A stretch of 64,000 nucleotides of DNA. It comes from Ideonella sp. MAG2. Lineage in GTDB: Bacteria > Pseudomonadota > Gammaproteobacteria > Burkholderiales > Burkholderiaceae_C. The position numbers and the translations under genes are program-made. The stretch lies in assembly GCA_004359425.1 (NCBI GenBank), contig PTEU01000001.1, positions 1,121,914 through 1,185,913 on the forward strand, given 5' to 3'. The stretch's first letter is position 1, and every line of letters begins with the position of its first letter. Under the pieces are notes generated by a model, which saw nothing but the letters and a program-made list of their open reading frames with translations, made no database searches and had not been told where the DNA came from. Below are positions 1-8,969 of this stretch, piece by piece.

Positions 1-1080
1 CGCATCGTTGTCGAGCGTACCGTAGCCGAGCAGGAAGAGGCGATCAAGGAGCTGCGCGTGGTGGCCGAGGCCGACCGAACCAAGCAGTCCACCGTGATCA
101 TGGCCGAGGGCCAAGCCGAAGAAAAACTGATCATCGAGGTCAAAGCGGCCGAGGCGCAAGAGCGCAAAGCTCGCCACAAGGCTACTGAGGAAACCACGCT
201 GGCTGAGGCCCGTCTCAAAGTTGCCGAAAAGGAGGCCGAAGCCAAGAAGCGCGAGGCCGAAGGTCTGGAGGCCATCTCGGCCGCACCGGGCTTGGCGGCG
301 GCCAAAGTCACCATGGCCACCGCTGATGCGGTGGAGAAGCAAGGCATGGCCGATGTCCATGTCCGCGCCGCAGGCGCAGAGGCCACGCTGAAAGAAGGCC
401 AGGCGGAAGCTCAGGTGATAGAGCTGCGCTCACAAGCCGAAGCGGTGGGTGTGCGCGCCAAGATGGAAGCCGAAGCCAGCGGTAAAGAGAAGCTGGGCTT
501 GGCAGAGGTGCAGGTTCGCATGGCCGACGCCGATGCTGTGGTCAAAGCCGGGCAAGCCGAGGCCGCAACCATCGAGGCCCGCTTCCATGCCGAAGCCAAG
601 GGCCTGCGCGAGAAGTTCGAGGCCATGAGCGCCATGAGCAGCGACACCCGGGCTCACGAAGAGTTCCGCATGCAGTTGGAGATGGCCCACGTCGAAACCG
701 TGAAGGGCATTGACGCTCAGACTTCCATTGCGCGCGAGCAAGCCGAGGTCTTGGGCACCGCGCTGGGCAATGCCAAGATTGACATCGTGGGTGGCGAAGG
801 CGATTACTTTGACCGCTTTGTGGGTGCGCTGGCCGTGGGCAAGGGCATCGACGGTGTGGTGGGCAAGAGCAAGACGCTGCAGGTGGCTTTCAAAGATCAA
901 CTCGCTGGCGAGCGCGATGTGGTGCCCGATCTGCAAGTCCTGCTGGGGGCCTTGGGCGGCTCAGCGGGTGAGATTCAAAACCTCAGCGTCGCAGCCCTGT
1001 TGAGCAAAGTCATGCGGGAAGGTGACGACAGCCAAAAGGCTGCTTTGCAGACCTTGCTGCAAGGTTTGAAGAAGTCCTGA
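1..1080 (+). CDS. Flotillin-like (SPFH/band 7) protein, C-terminal part
   Basis: The frame is open from the first base, so the N-terminus lies outside the window. The visible 359 residues are an Ala/Glu/Lys-rich helical rod with recurring AEA, GQAEA and KEGQAEA motifs over about residues 20-215, the pattern of the flotillin C-terminal coiled coil. A more globular tail follows, ending in a helical segment (LSKVMREGDD). Flotillins are membrane-anchored scaffolds that oligomerise through this rod; the SPFH domain itself would be upstream and is not seen. The stop is 27 bases before the giant ATPase gene and the PLD gene follows, so the three probably form one operon. The family call rests on composition and repeat pattern; a coiled-coil protein of another family is possible. 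Confidence 0.7.
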   Translation, partial: RIVVERTVAEQEEAIKELRVVAEADRTKQSTVIMAEGQAEEKLIIEVKAAEAQERKARHKATEETTLAEARLKVAEKEAEAKKREAEGLEAISAAPGLAAAKVTMATADAVEKQGMADVHVRAAGAEATLKEGQAEAQVIELRSQAEAVGVRAKMEAEASGKEKLGLAEVQVRMADADAVVKAGQAEAATIEARFHAEAKGLREKFEAMSAMSSDTRAHEEFRMQLEMAHVETVKGIDAQTSIAREQAEVLGTALGNAKIDIVGGEGDYFDRFVGALAVGKGIDGVVGKSKTLQVAFKDQLAGERDVVPDLQVLLGALGGSAGEIQNLSVAALLSKVMREGDDSQKAALQTLLQGLKKS

Positions 1081-1107
1081 CGCCCAGCACCACTTCCCAG
1101 ACACACC

Positions 1108-4100
1108 ATGTCCGACGACACTTCCGCGCCCCCGGCCAGCCCCCAGGATGATGTAGAGCGCCTGGTTGCCGAAGGCGGCAGCTATGAGTTGCTGAAGAAG
1201 CGCTTGCAGACCCAGGGCGAAGCGCTGCTGGCCAAGACACAGGCACTGAACGAGGCGCGGCTCGGGGCCTTTGGCCGCAGCGAGCAAAGCTTGCTGCTGC
1301 GCACCCGCGCGCGCACGGACAACAACTGTGTCGCCCGGGACTTGGTGCGCATCGGCGACGTGCTGCTGTTCGGCTACAACGTCTTCATCGGCCTGAAGAA
1401 AGAGACAGCGGTGGGCGACGTGTTTGCGCTCTACCGCTTGGCCGAGCAGGGTGGAGCGGATGAGTTGGAGGCGGTGCCGCTGGCGGGCAGTTTTTTGGAT
1501 GACCCGCGCTTTGTGGCTGACTTCCGAGAGCTGCATGCCTACTACAAGCAGGCCACGCTGCTTCAGTTGCGGGTCACGCAGGACAAACTCTTGGCCGCGT
1601 TTCAGATCGGGCAGCAACTGCACGACCTGCGCGTGTTCCGCTGGAGCATTGAGCCGGGCGGTGGGGTCCGCTATGTGGACAACCGCGGCGAGCGGGACAT
1701 GGCCTTACCGCCCACTCATGACTTTGAATGGACGGTGGCCACCCGCGAGGATCATGTGGGCGGCAAGCACCCGCACATCAATGTGCTGGACACCATCTTT
1801 GTTGAGACCTTGGGTGGTGACCTGACCGTCAAGGTCGAGAACAACACCGAAACCGGCCTGGGTATCTACAGCGAGCCCGTGGAGGACAAGCACCAGGCGC
1901 TGGTGGATGCTGACGTGGCTTGGGCGCGTCTGGGTTTGCTGATCCTGTTGCGCATCAAGCCGTATCGCGAGTCGGACACGCGCTACTTGGTCTACAACAC
2001 CCGCACCCAAAAGGTTGAGCGTATTGACGCCATCGGTGTCTCCTGTGTGCAGTTGCCCGAAGACCACGGCATCATCTTTCCTGGTGGCACCTATTTGCAG
2101 TCGGGCGAGTTCAAGCGCTTTGACCTCCCGGCTCAGCTCAGCAGCAGCTTGCGGTTCAAGCGCATGCTGCGCTCGCCTCATGGCGAAGAAGTGCTGTACG
2201 TGTTTTACCAACCGGGTGGCGGCCACTATGTGCTGTTCAGCTACCACCTGATCAACAAGACTTTGGCTGCGCCCATCGTGGCCCATGGCTACGCGCGCTT
2301 CCCAGATGGCCGCATCCTGGTCTTCTTGGCCGATGGCGATGAGCCAACCCGCGTTCACCCCATGCAGCTGTGGCAAACGCCCTTTGCCAGCGAGGAGCAT
2401 GCGGCGTCGCTGCCGCGTGGCACGGGCTTTTTTGCCAAGGTGGGTAATGCTGAGCTGGTGCGTGGCGTGTCCGACTTGATGGGCATTGCGCGTGCTGTGC
2501 GCGAGCAGGTGCCCACGCGCACGGCCTACGAAGACCTGATCCGCCAATGCACTCGCGTGAGCGACGCCTACTTTTGGCTGGGCGAGCCCGAAGCCCAGCA
2601 AACAGGTGCTGATCTACAAGCCATTGTGGAAGGTGCGCGCCAAACCCTGGCCGAGTTCGAGAAGGTCGACAGCATCCGCCGGGAAACTGCGCGTGCCTTG
2701 CAGCAGGCCGAGGGCGAACAACACACCTTGCTGACCGACATCGCCAGCACGATTTGGCGGCGTCCCGACGATTTTGTGCGGGTACTGGCCCGCCTGCGCG
2801 ATAGGCGTGGCCGCCTGCAACCGCTGCGTGAGCTGCGCTATGCCGACCTGGCCGCGATTGAGCGGATGGACCAGGCGCTGCAAGAGCAGCAGTTGCTGGT
2901 GGGCCAGAAGGCCATGGCCTTTTTGGCCGACAAAACAGCCTTCGACGGCCACCAGCAAGCCCTGGTGCAGGCCACGGCGGCCTTGGCACAGGCCCAAACC
3001 TCGCCTGCCTTGGGCAAGCTGCTGGAAGCGCTGGACGGACAAGCGGCTGGGCTGGACCTGCTGACCGAGCAATTGGGCAGCTTGCCCGGTGGCGATGCCG
3101 TGGTGCGCACGGCCATTCTTGACCGCATCTCCAGCCTCTATGGCGACATCAACCGCCTGCGTGCCGAAGCCCGTAGCCGCCGCAAGAGCCTGGGTGCTAC
3201 CGAAGCGGCGGCGGAGTTTGGAGCGCAGTTCAAGCTCTTTGGCCAAGCGGTAGAGAACGCACTAGAGTTTGCTGACTCGCCAGAAAAATGCGATGAAGCG
3301 CTGACCCGCTTGCTGGCCCAGCTTGAGGAGTTGGAAGGCCGCTTTGCAGACCATGAGGTTTTCATCAGCGATGTGGCCACCCAGCGCGAGGCCGTGGTGG
3401 ACGCATTGGCAGCGCGGCGCCAAACCCTGGTGGAAGCACGCCAGCGCCGCGCCCAGGCGGTGAGTGATGCGGCAGGGCGCATTCTGGACGGCATTCCGCG
3501 CCGCGTGGCTGGCTTTACCGAGCTGGCTCAGATCCATGCTTACTTCGCGGGCGACCCCTTGCTGGCCAAGCTACAGCAACTCATGGCCGACCTGCGCGGC
3601 CTGGGTGCCCAGGTGCAGGCCGATGACATCGCCACGCGGCTCAAGACTGCACGAGACCAGGCCTTGCGCGCCGTGCGCGATAAGAGCGAGTTGGTGGCCG
3701 CCGATGGCAACACCCTGCGCTTTGGGCGTCATGCGTTCACCATTCAACGCCAGCCGCTAGATTTGTCCTTGGTTCCCAGCCAACAGGGCTTGAGCTTCCA
3801 AATCACTGGCACGGACTACCTTGTGCCTGTCAATGACGTGCGGCTGGAGCCCTTCAAGGCACGGTGGGACCAAGCCTTGCTGTCGGAAACCCCCGACCTC
3901 AGCCGCGCCGAGTATTTGGCGGGTTGTTTGGTGCAATCGGCGCTGCGTGGCGACCAAGGGCTGGAGTGGCCTGGCCTTGTGGCGGCAGCCATGGTCGGCG
4001 AGGATGCAAACCCTGCCCCAACACTGTTGGAGACCGTGCGCACCTTCGCTGCTCCGCGCTACCAGGAGGGGTATCAGAAAGGGGTTCACGACCAAGATGC

Positions 4101-6351
4101 TGCACGGCTGGCCGCTGCCTTGATACGCATGCAGGATGCCGCAGGCCTGCTGGCCTGGGGGCCGAGCGAGCGCTCTTTGGCCTTGCTGTACTGGCAGCAT
4201 GGTGCAGCCACCGATGCGCGCGATGTTCTGCAACGCCGCGCACGTGCGGCCATGAAGATGCAGCAACTGTTTGCGGCGCGGTCAGCCCTGGAAGCTCTAG
4301 AGGAGGACACGGCCCGCGCCTTGCAAGCCTTTGCGCTTGAGTTTCAGCCGGGCCTGGGCCACGCCGACACCACCGAGCCCCCTGACGCCGATTTGCAGGC
4401 CACCCGCTGTGCCCAGGCAGGGGCCTATTTGGTGCGTCAATTGGCCCAACAAGAGAGCGCTCAGGCCTCCTGGGTCATCAGCGGCCCAGCCGCCGACTTG
4501 GCAGAGGCCCTGAAGCGCGAGCTGGAGCGCGGTGGGCGCTGGGCCGAGTGGCAGCGTGACCTTGACGCCAGTGCCCCCCCCGAGCGTTGGCGCATGGCAC
4601 GAGACTGGGTACGGGCCTTTGCCCAGCACCAGGCGCAAGACGCTGAGGGCTGGGTGGACGAAGCCGCCACTGCCCTGTGCCTAGCGCTGCCGCGCCAGAG
4701 GCAAAGCGTGGCTCTCGTCACGCGGGTGGAGGGCTTGCTCAGTGAGCATGTACGCATTACCCAAGGCGCGCTGGATCTCAATCTCAACGATTTTTGGCAG
4801 CGCTTTGTCCACCACCAGCAGCGCATCGTGCCCGCCTTCGAGGCTTGGCACCGCCTGCGCCACGAGTTGGTGAGCGAGGAGAAAAAGCGCCTGCGCCTGC
4901 ACCAGTTCCAAGCCAAGCCGCTGTCCACCTTTGTGCGCAACCGGTTGATCGACGAGTTGTATCTGCCGCTGATCGGCAACAACCTCGCCAAACAGATTGG
5001 GGCGGCGGGCGACGCTGCGCGCAGTGACCGCATGGGCATGTTGCTGTTGATCTCACCGCCGGGCTACGGCAAGACCACGCTGATGGAGTATGTGGCCGAC
5101 CGGCTGGGCATGGTGTTTGTGCGCATCAACTGCCCGGCGCTGGGCCACGACGTGGTGTCCATTGACCCTGCCAGCGCCGAGCACAGCGCGGCGCGCCAGG
5201 AGCTGGAGAAGCTGAACCTCGGCTTGGCCATGGGCAATAACGTGATGCTGTATTTGGACGACATTCAGCACACCAACCCCGAGTTCCTACAGAAGTTCAT
5301 CGCCTTGGCCGACGGCACACGGCGCATGGAGGGTGTGTGGCGGGGCGAGCCGCGCAGCTACGACCTGCGCGGCAAGCGCTTTGCCATCGTCATGGCGGGC
5401 AACCCCTATACCGAGTCGGGCGACGTGTTTAAGATCCCCGACATGCTGGCGAACCGTGCCGACATCTACAACCTGGGCGATGTGCTCTCGGGCCGGGAGG
5501 CGCTGTTTGCGCTGTCCTATCTAGAAAACGCGCTGACCGCCAACCCGGTCTTGCTGCCGCTGTCTTCTCGCGACCCCAAAGATGTGCACCTGCTGGTGCA
5601 GCGGGCCGAGGGGCAAGACGTGCCGTCCACCGCCTTCTCCCATCCCTATGGTGCGGCCGAGCTGGAGGAGCTTACCGCGCTGTTCAAGCGCCTGTTCCGC
5701 GCGCGCGACCTGCTGCTCAAGGTCAACCTCAGCTACATCGAGTCGGCAGCCCAACAAGACGACTACCGCACCGAGCCGCCCTTCAAATTGCAGGGCAGCT
5801 ACCGCAACATGACCAAGCTGGCGGCGCAAATCACGCCCCAGATGCGCGACGAGGAGCTGGATGCCCTGCTGCGCGACCACTACCGCGGCGAGGCCCAGAC
5901 CCTGACCACCGGCGCGGAAGAAAACCTGCTCAAGTTAGCGCATCTGCTGGGCTCACCCACACCAGACGAAGCAAAGCGCTGGCAAGCCATCTGCGAGGAC
6001 TTTGTTCGCCAGCGCAAGCTGGGGGGCAAAGACACCGACGCCAGCACGCGTATCACGGCAGGCTTGCTGGATGTGGCGCGCTCAGTGGACGCGCTGAAGA
6101 AGGCCGAAAGTGAAACCCCTTCCGAGTCCCTGCGCATGGCCGATGCGCTGCTGGAGATTGCAGTCACCTATCGCACCATCTTGCTGCCCTTGATCTCCGC
6201 CACCGAGCAGCGCCTGAAGCTGGACGCCAGCATCCGAGGGCAGGTCGAAAAGGTGGCCCAAGAGCTGGACAACTTGCGTTCACGCCGTCCTGCAGAGCCA
6301 GGTGGTGCTGGTTCCAAGAAGGCCGGCCCGCCAGATTCCAAGGCTCGGTGA
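1108..6351 (+). CDS. Giant AAA ATPase of the DUF3686 / 'DNA repair ATPase' type
   Basis: This is a 1747-residue protein. The first 450 residues form a beta-rich region (RTDNNCVARDLVRIGDVLLF, then GGGVRYVDNRGERDMALPPT) resembling the domain annotated DUF3686 in proteins labelled DNA repair ATPase. Residues of about 500-900 are Gln/Glu/Ala-rich helical coiled coil. An AAA module lies near the C-terminus: Walker A PPGYGKTT at about 1317 and Walker B MLYLDDIQH at about 1380, followed by a sensor-like stretch (FAIVMAGNPYTESG). The stop overlaps a possible GTG start of the downstream PLD gene (GTGA). No signal peptide or membrane segment is seen. The DNA repair label is inherited from database names, and no function can be proved from sequence. 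With flotillin and PLD neighbours, a role in membrane or DNA damage response or defence is inference. Confidence 0.85.
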   Translation: MSDDTSAPPASPQDDVERLVAEGGSYELLKKRLQTQGEALLAKTQALNEARLGAFGRSEQSLLLRTRARTDNNCVARDLVRIGDVLLFGYNVFIGLKKETAVGDVFALYRLAEQGGADELEAVPLAGSFLDDPRFVADFRELHAYYKQATLLQLRVTQDKLLAAFQIGQQLHDLRVFRWSIEPGGGVRYVDNRGERDMALPPTHDFEWTVATREDHVGGKHPHINVLDTIFVETLGGDLTVKVENNTETGLGIYSEPVEDKHQALVDADVAWARLGLLILLRIKPYRESDTRYLVYNTRTQKVERIDAIGVSCVQLPEDHGIIFPGGTYLQSGEFKRFDLPAQLSSSLRFKRMLRSPHGEEVLYVFYQPGGGHYVLFSYHLINKTLAAPIVAHGYARFPDGRILVFLADGDEPTRVHPMQLWQTPFASEEHAASLPRGTGFFAKVGNAELVRGVSDLMGIARAVREQVPTRTAYEDLIRQCTRVSDAYFWLGEPEAQQTGADLQAIVEGARQTLAEFEKVDSIRRETARALQQAEGEQHTLLTDIASTIWRRPDDFVRVLARLRDRRGRLQPLRELRYADLAAIERMDQALQEQQLLVGQKAMAFLADKTAFDGHQQALVQATAALAQAQTSPALGKLLEALDGQAAGLDLLTEQLGSLPGGDAVVRTAILDRISSLYGDINRLRAEARSRRKSLGATEAAAEFGAQFKLFGQAVENALEFADSPEKCDEALTRLLAQLEELEGRFADHEVFISDVATQREAVVDALAARRQTLVEARQRRAQAVSDAAGRILDGIPRRVAGFTELAQIHAYFAGDPLLAKLQQLMADLRGLGAQVQADDIATRLKTARDQALRAVRDKSELVAADGNTLRFGRHAFTIQRQPLDLSLVPSQQGLSFQITGTDYLVPVNDVRLEPFKARWDQALLSETPDLSRAEYLAGCLVQSALRGDQGLEWPGLVAAAMVGEDANPAPTLLETVRTFAAPRYQEGYQKGVHDQDAARLAAALIRMQDAAGLLAWGPSERSLALLYWQHGAATDARDVLQRRARAAMKMQQLFAARSALEALEEDTARALQAFALEFQPGLGHADTTEPPDADLQATRCAQAGAYLVRQLAQQESAQASWVISGPAADLAEALKRELERGGRWAEWQRDLDASAPPERWRMARDWVRAFAQHQAQDAEGWVDEAATALCLALPRQRQSVALVTRVEGLLSEHVRITQGALDLNLNDFWQRFVHHQQRIVPAFEAWHRLRHELVSEEKKRLRLHQFQAKPLSTFVRNRLIDELYLPLIGNNLAKQIGAAGDAARSDRMGMLLLISPPGYGKTTLMEYVADRLGMVFVRINCPALGHDVVSIDPASAEHSAARQELEKLNLGLAMGNNVMLYLDDIQHTNPEFLQKFIALADGTRRMEGVWRGEPRSYDLRGKRFAIVMAGNPYTESGDVFKIPDMLANRADIYNLGDVLSGREALFALSYLENALTANPVLLPLSSRDPKDVHLLVQRAEGQDVPSTAFSHPYGAAELEELTALFKRLFRARDLLLKVNLSYIESAAQQDDYRTEPPFKLQGSYRNMTKLAAQITPQMRDEELDALLRDHYRGEAQTLTTGAEENLLKLAHLLGSPTPDEAKRWQAICEDFVRQRKLGGKDTDASTRITAGLLDVARSVDALKKAESETPSESLRMADALLEIAVTYRTILLPLISATEQRLKLDASIRGQVEKVAQELDNLRSRRPAEPGGAGSKKAGPPDSKAR

Positions 6352-7076
6352 CACCCATGAGCAGCCCGTCAGCAGCCATTGAAGCCCTGCGCCAGCAGCT
6401 TGAACTTAGCCTGGCAGATGTGCGCCTCTCTGACGATGAGAAGCGTGCCCTCACCGACAGCTTGCGAACCGCGCAACTGCCTGAAGAAGGCCTGCGGCGC
6501 TTGCGCAACCAAGCCTTTGAGCTGGTGCGCCAGCACTTGCAAGCACTGGAGCCCGAAGACCCATTGGCCTTGGTGCGTTGGCTAGAGGGCGTGATGCGAG
6601 CCCTGGATGTGTCCCGGACAGCGGGTGGAGCCTACCGCGCGCAGGCATGGTTTAGCCCGGGTGAGGATTGCCGCGACGCCATCGTCGGCCAATTGCGGGG
6701 CTGCCGCGAGCGGGCGGACATCTGCGTCTTCACGCTCTCAGATGACCGTATCAGTGACGAGGTGCTGGCGGCGCACCGCCGGGGCGTGGCGGTGCGTTTG
6801 ATCACCGACAACGACAAAGCCTTTGACGCGGGCAGCGATGTGATGGCGCTGCGCGATGCCGGCGTGCCCGTGCGGGTGGACCAGACCCCCGCCCATATGC
6901 ACCACAAGTTCGCCCTCTTCGATGGCCGCTTCTTGCTCAACGGTAGCTACAACTGGACCCGCAGCGCCAGTCAACACAACGAAGAAAACCTGGTGCTTTG
7001 CAACGACCCGGTGTTGCTGCGCCAGTTCGGCCAAGCCTTTGAGGCCTTGTGGACGGATCTGGCGCATAGCGGCTGA
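6348..7076 (+). CDS. Phospholipase D-like (single HKD) protein
   Basis: About 240 residues. The N-terminal 90 are helical. The PLD-like domain then carries one HxK motif, MHHKFALFDGRFLLNGSYNW, at about residues 184-203, followed by S-x(3)-Q-H-N-E-E-N, the typical active-site tail (ASQHNEENLVL). Single-HKD proteins of this size (bacterial Nuc, mitochondrial PLD6/Zucchini type) act as dimers and cleave phosphodiester bonds in nucleic acid or phospholipid. The start is either GTG at 6348, overlapping the ATPase stop as GTGA, or ATG at 6357; neither has a strong Shine-Dalgarno site. No signal peptide, so probably cytoplasmic. It closes the flotillin-ATPase operon. Substrate is unknown. Confidence 0.85.
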   Translation: MTPMSSPSAAIEALRQQLELSLADVRLSDDEKRALTDSLRTAQLPEEGLRRLRNQAFELVRQHLQALEPEDPLALVRWLEGVMRALDVSRTAGGAYRAQAWFSPGEDCRDAIVGQLRGCRERADICVFTLSDDRISDEVLAAHRRGVAVRLITDNDKAFDAGSDVMALRDAGVPVRVDQTPAHMHHKFALFDGRFLLNGSYNWTRSASQHNEENLVLCNDPVLLRQFGQAFEALWTDLAHSG

Positions 7077-7096
7077 TCCGCAACCCGATCGCCCAG

Positions 7097-7121
7097 AAAA
7101 AGGCCGCCCCGGGGGCGGCCT
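7097..7121 (-). terminator. Rho-independent terminator of the LivK-like gene
   Basis: A 9-bp GC stem (GGCCGCCCC / GGGGCGGCC) lies between the convergent PLD and LivK-like genes. Read on the minus strand it is followed by five T residues, so it terminates the leftward phenylacetate operon. On the plus strand no T-run follows. Confidence 0.85.
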
Positions 7122-7142
7122 CTCCAAGCGCTCAACAGCCGC

Positions 7143-8294
7143 TCAGTTTTGCAGCTTCCAAGCACCGCCCTCAATCTTGACCATCACGCGGGCGCGTTGG
7201 TCCAGACCCAGGTGATCGCCAGGGCTCATGTTGAAGATGCCGTGGGCGCCGGGCATTTCTTTGATCTGTTCCAAGGCGTCACGCAGTGCAGCGCGGAAAG
7301 CCGGTGTGCCGGGTTGTGCCTTCTTCAGGGCTGCAGGCACGGCAGCAGCCATCAACTGGCCTGCGTCCCACGCATGGGCACCAAAGGTCGAGACGCTGCC
7401 CTTGCCATAGGCGGCTTCGTACTTGGTCACATAGTCGGTGGCGCTCTTCTTCACAGGGTGGTTGGCAGGCAGTTGCGCAGCCACCAGCACCGGGCCGGAG
7501 GGCAGGAAGGTGCCTTCCACGTTCTTGCCGCCCACGCGCAGGAAGTCGTTGTTGGCCACGCCGTGGGTTTGATACACCTTGCCCTTGTAGCCGCGCTCCA
7601 CCAAGGCCACTTGGGGCAGGGCGGCGGGGGTGCCTGAGCCTGCGATCAAGATGGCGTCGGGGTTGGCGGCGACCAGCTTCAAGATCTGCGCGGTGACGGA
7701 GGCGTCGGTGCGGTTGTAGCGCTCAGAGCCCACCACTTGCAGGCCCTTCAGGCCCGCCGCCTTGCCGAACTCTTGGAACCAGCCTTCACCATAGGCATCG
7801 GCAAAGCCGATGAAGCCCACGGTCTTGACCTTTTGGTCGGCCATGTGGGTGGCAATGGCCAGCGACATCATGATGTCGTTTTGCGGGGTCTTGAAGACCC
7901 AGCGGCGCTTGGCGTCTTGGGGCTCGACGATACGGGCCGAGGCGGCCATGGAGATCATCGGCACTTGGGCTTCGGCGACCACGTCGATCATGGCCAGCGA
8001 GTTGGGCGTGGTGGTGCTGCCCAGCACGATGTCGACTTTGTCGTCCGTGATGAAGCGGCGGGTGTTGGCCACGGCCTTGGTGGTGTCCGAGGCGTCGTCC
8101 AACACGATGTAGTTGATCTTCTGGCCCGCAATGGTGGTGGGCAGCAGCGAGATGGTGTTCTTCTCGGGGATGCCCAGCGAGGCGGCCGGGCCGGTGGAGG
8201 ACACGGTGACCCCCACATTGATGTCGGCAAAGCTGGCCCCGGTGGCCAACAGGGCGGCCGTGGCCACCAGCGTCTTGATCATCGTCTTCTTCAC
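7143..8294 (-). CDS. Branched-chain amino acid type ABC transporter substrate-binding protein (LivK-like)
   Basis: A 383-residue periplasmic binding protein of the Peripla_BP_6 (LivJ/LivK) family. Signal peptide MIKTLVATAALLATGASFA is followed by DINVGVTVSSTGPAASLGIP, the standard mature start of this family, and the conserved LDDASDTTKAVANTRR stretch. I chose GTG at 8294 because AAGGAG lies 8 bases upstream; the frame is open further up, but only through the overlapping TetR gene. That GTG overlaps the TetR stop codon as GTGA, implying translational coupling. Placement at the end of a paa operon suggests uptake of an aromatic acid such as phenylacetate rather than leucine. That is inference; no permease or ATPase genes are adjacent. 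Confidence 0.9.
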   Translation of the reverse strand: MKKTMIKTLVATAALLATGASFADINVGVTVSSTGPAASLGIPEKNTISLLPTTIAGQKINYIVLDDASDTTKAVANTRRFITDDKVDIVLGSTTTPNSLAMIDVVAEAQVPMISMAASARIVEPQDAKRRWVFKTPQNDIMMSLAIATHMADQKVKTVGFIGFADAYGEGWFQEFGKAAGLKGLQVVGSERYNRTDASVTAQILKLVAANPDAILIAGSGTPAALPQVALVERGYKGKVYQTHGVANNDFLRVGGKNVEGTFLPSGPVLVAAQLPANHPVKKSATDYVTKYEAAYGKGSVSTFGAHAWDAGQLMAAAVPAALKKAQPGTPAFRAALRDALEQIKEMPGAHGIFNMSPGDHLGLDQRARVMVKIEGGAWKLQN

Positions 8295-8929
8295 TGCGTT
8301 GTCTCCTTGACAGAAGGGGAGGGGGAAAAGCTGTTGGGCTGCAAGGCTTGCAGCCCACCCATGAACAGGTCGGCTACCAAGGGGGCCATCTGTTCGTGCG
8401 AAAGCGGCCCGTCGGGGCGGAACCAAGTGAACATCCAGTTGATCATGCCGAACAGCAGCATGGTCAGGGGCTTGTGCAAATCAGCCCCATGCAGGGCAGG
8501 CCTGTAGCTCGCAACGGCTGCGGAGAAGGCCGTGACGACACGCCGCTGCACGCCCAGCACGCGGGCGCGTTCTTCTTCGGCCAATAAAGCGACGTCTTCC
8601 GTCAGCACCCGGTGTTCGTTCTGCGCGTTGGCATACTCGTGCACAAAGGCCGAGATCAAAGCGCGCAAGTGCTCGGCGGCGGGCAGGCCTTGGGCCGCAA
8701 TCTCATTGACCACAGCTTCCAAGCGCAAGACATGGGCCTCCGCCACATCGGCCAGGAGCTCGTTCTTGTCGCGCACATAGTGGTAGAGCGCGGCCTTGGA
8801 GACGCCACACGCGGCAGCCACCTGGTTCATGGACGTTGCGGCATAGCCCTGCGCCGCAAACAGCGCGGCCGCTTGGCGCAGGATCTGTTCGCGTTGGTCG
8901 TCGTAACCGGCGGAGCGAGGTCGGGCCAT
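8291..8929 (-). CDS. paaR: TetR/AcrR family regulator, probable PaaR
   Basis: 212 residues. N-terminal TetR DNA-binding domain: QILRQAAALFAAQGYAATSM, then VAAACGVSKAALYHYVRDKN, the classic helix-turn-helix with the KaaLYhYv recognition helix at about residues 44-55. The C-terminal ligand domain is helical. It lies directly downstream of paaK and overlaps the binding-protein gene by 4 bases. In Betaproteobacteria, TetR-type PaaR represses phenylacetate genes and is relieved by phenylacetyl-CoA. The palindrome ACCGACCGGTCGGT upstream of paaG is the likely operator. Part of this gene (8628-8967) is duplicated at 19102-19441 as an assembly artefact. The symbol is assigned from context. Confidence 0.8.
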   Translation of the reverse strand: MARPRSAGYDDQREQILRQAAALFAAQGYAATSMNQVAAACGVSKAALYHYVRDKNELLADVAEAHVLRLEAVVNEIAAQGLPAAEHLRALISAFVHEYANAQNEHRVLTEDVALLAEEERARVLGVQRRVVTAFSAAVASYRPALHGADLHKPLTMLLFGMINWMFTWFRPDGPLSHEQMAPLVADLFMGGLQALQPNSFSPSPSVKETTQ

Positions 8930-8969
8930 AGAGGGTGTTGCAGTCAGTGAGCGCGCAGTATCACCCGGC

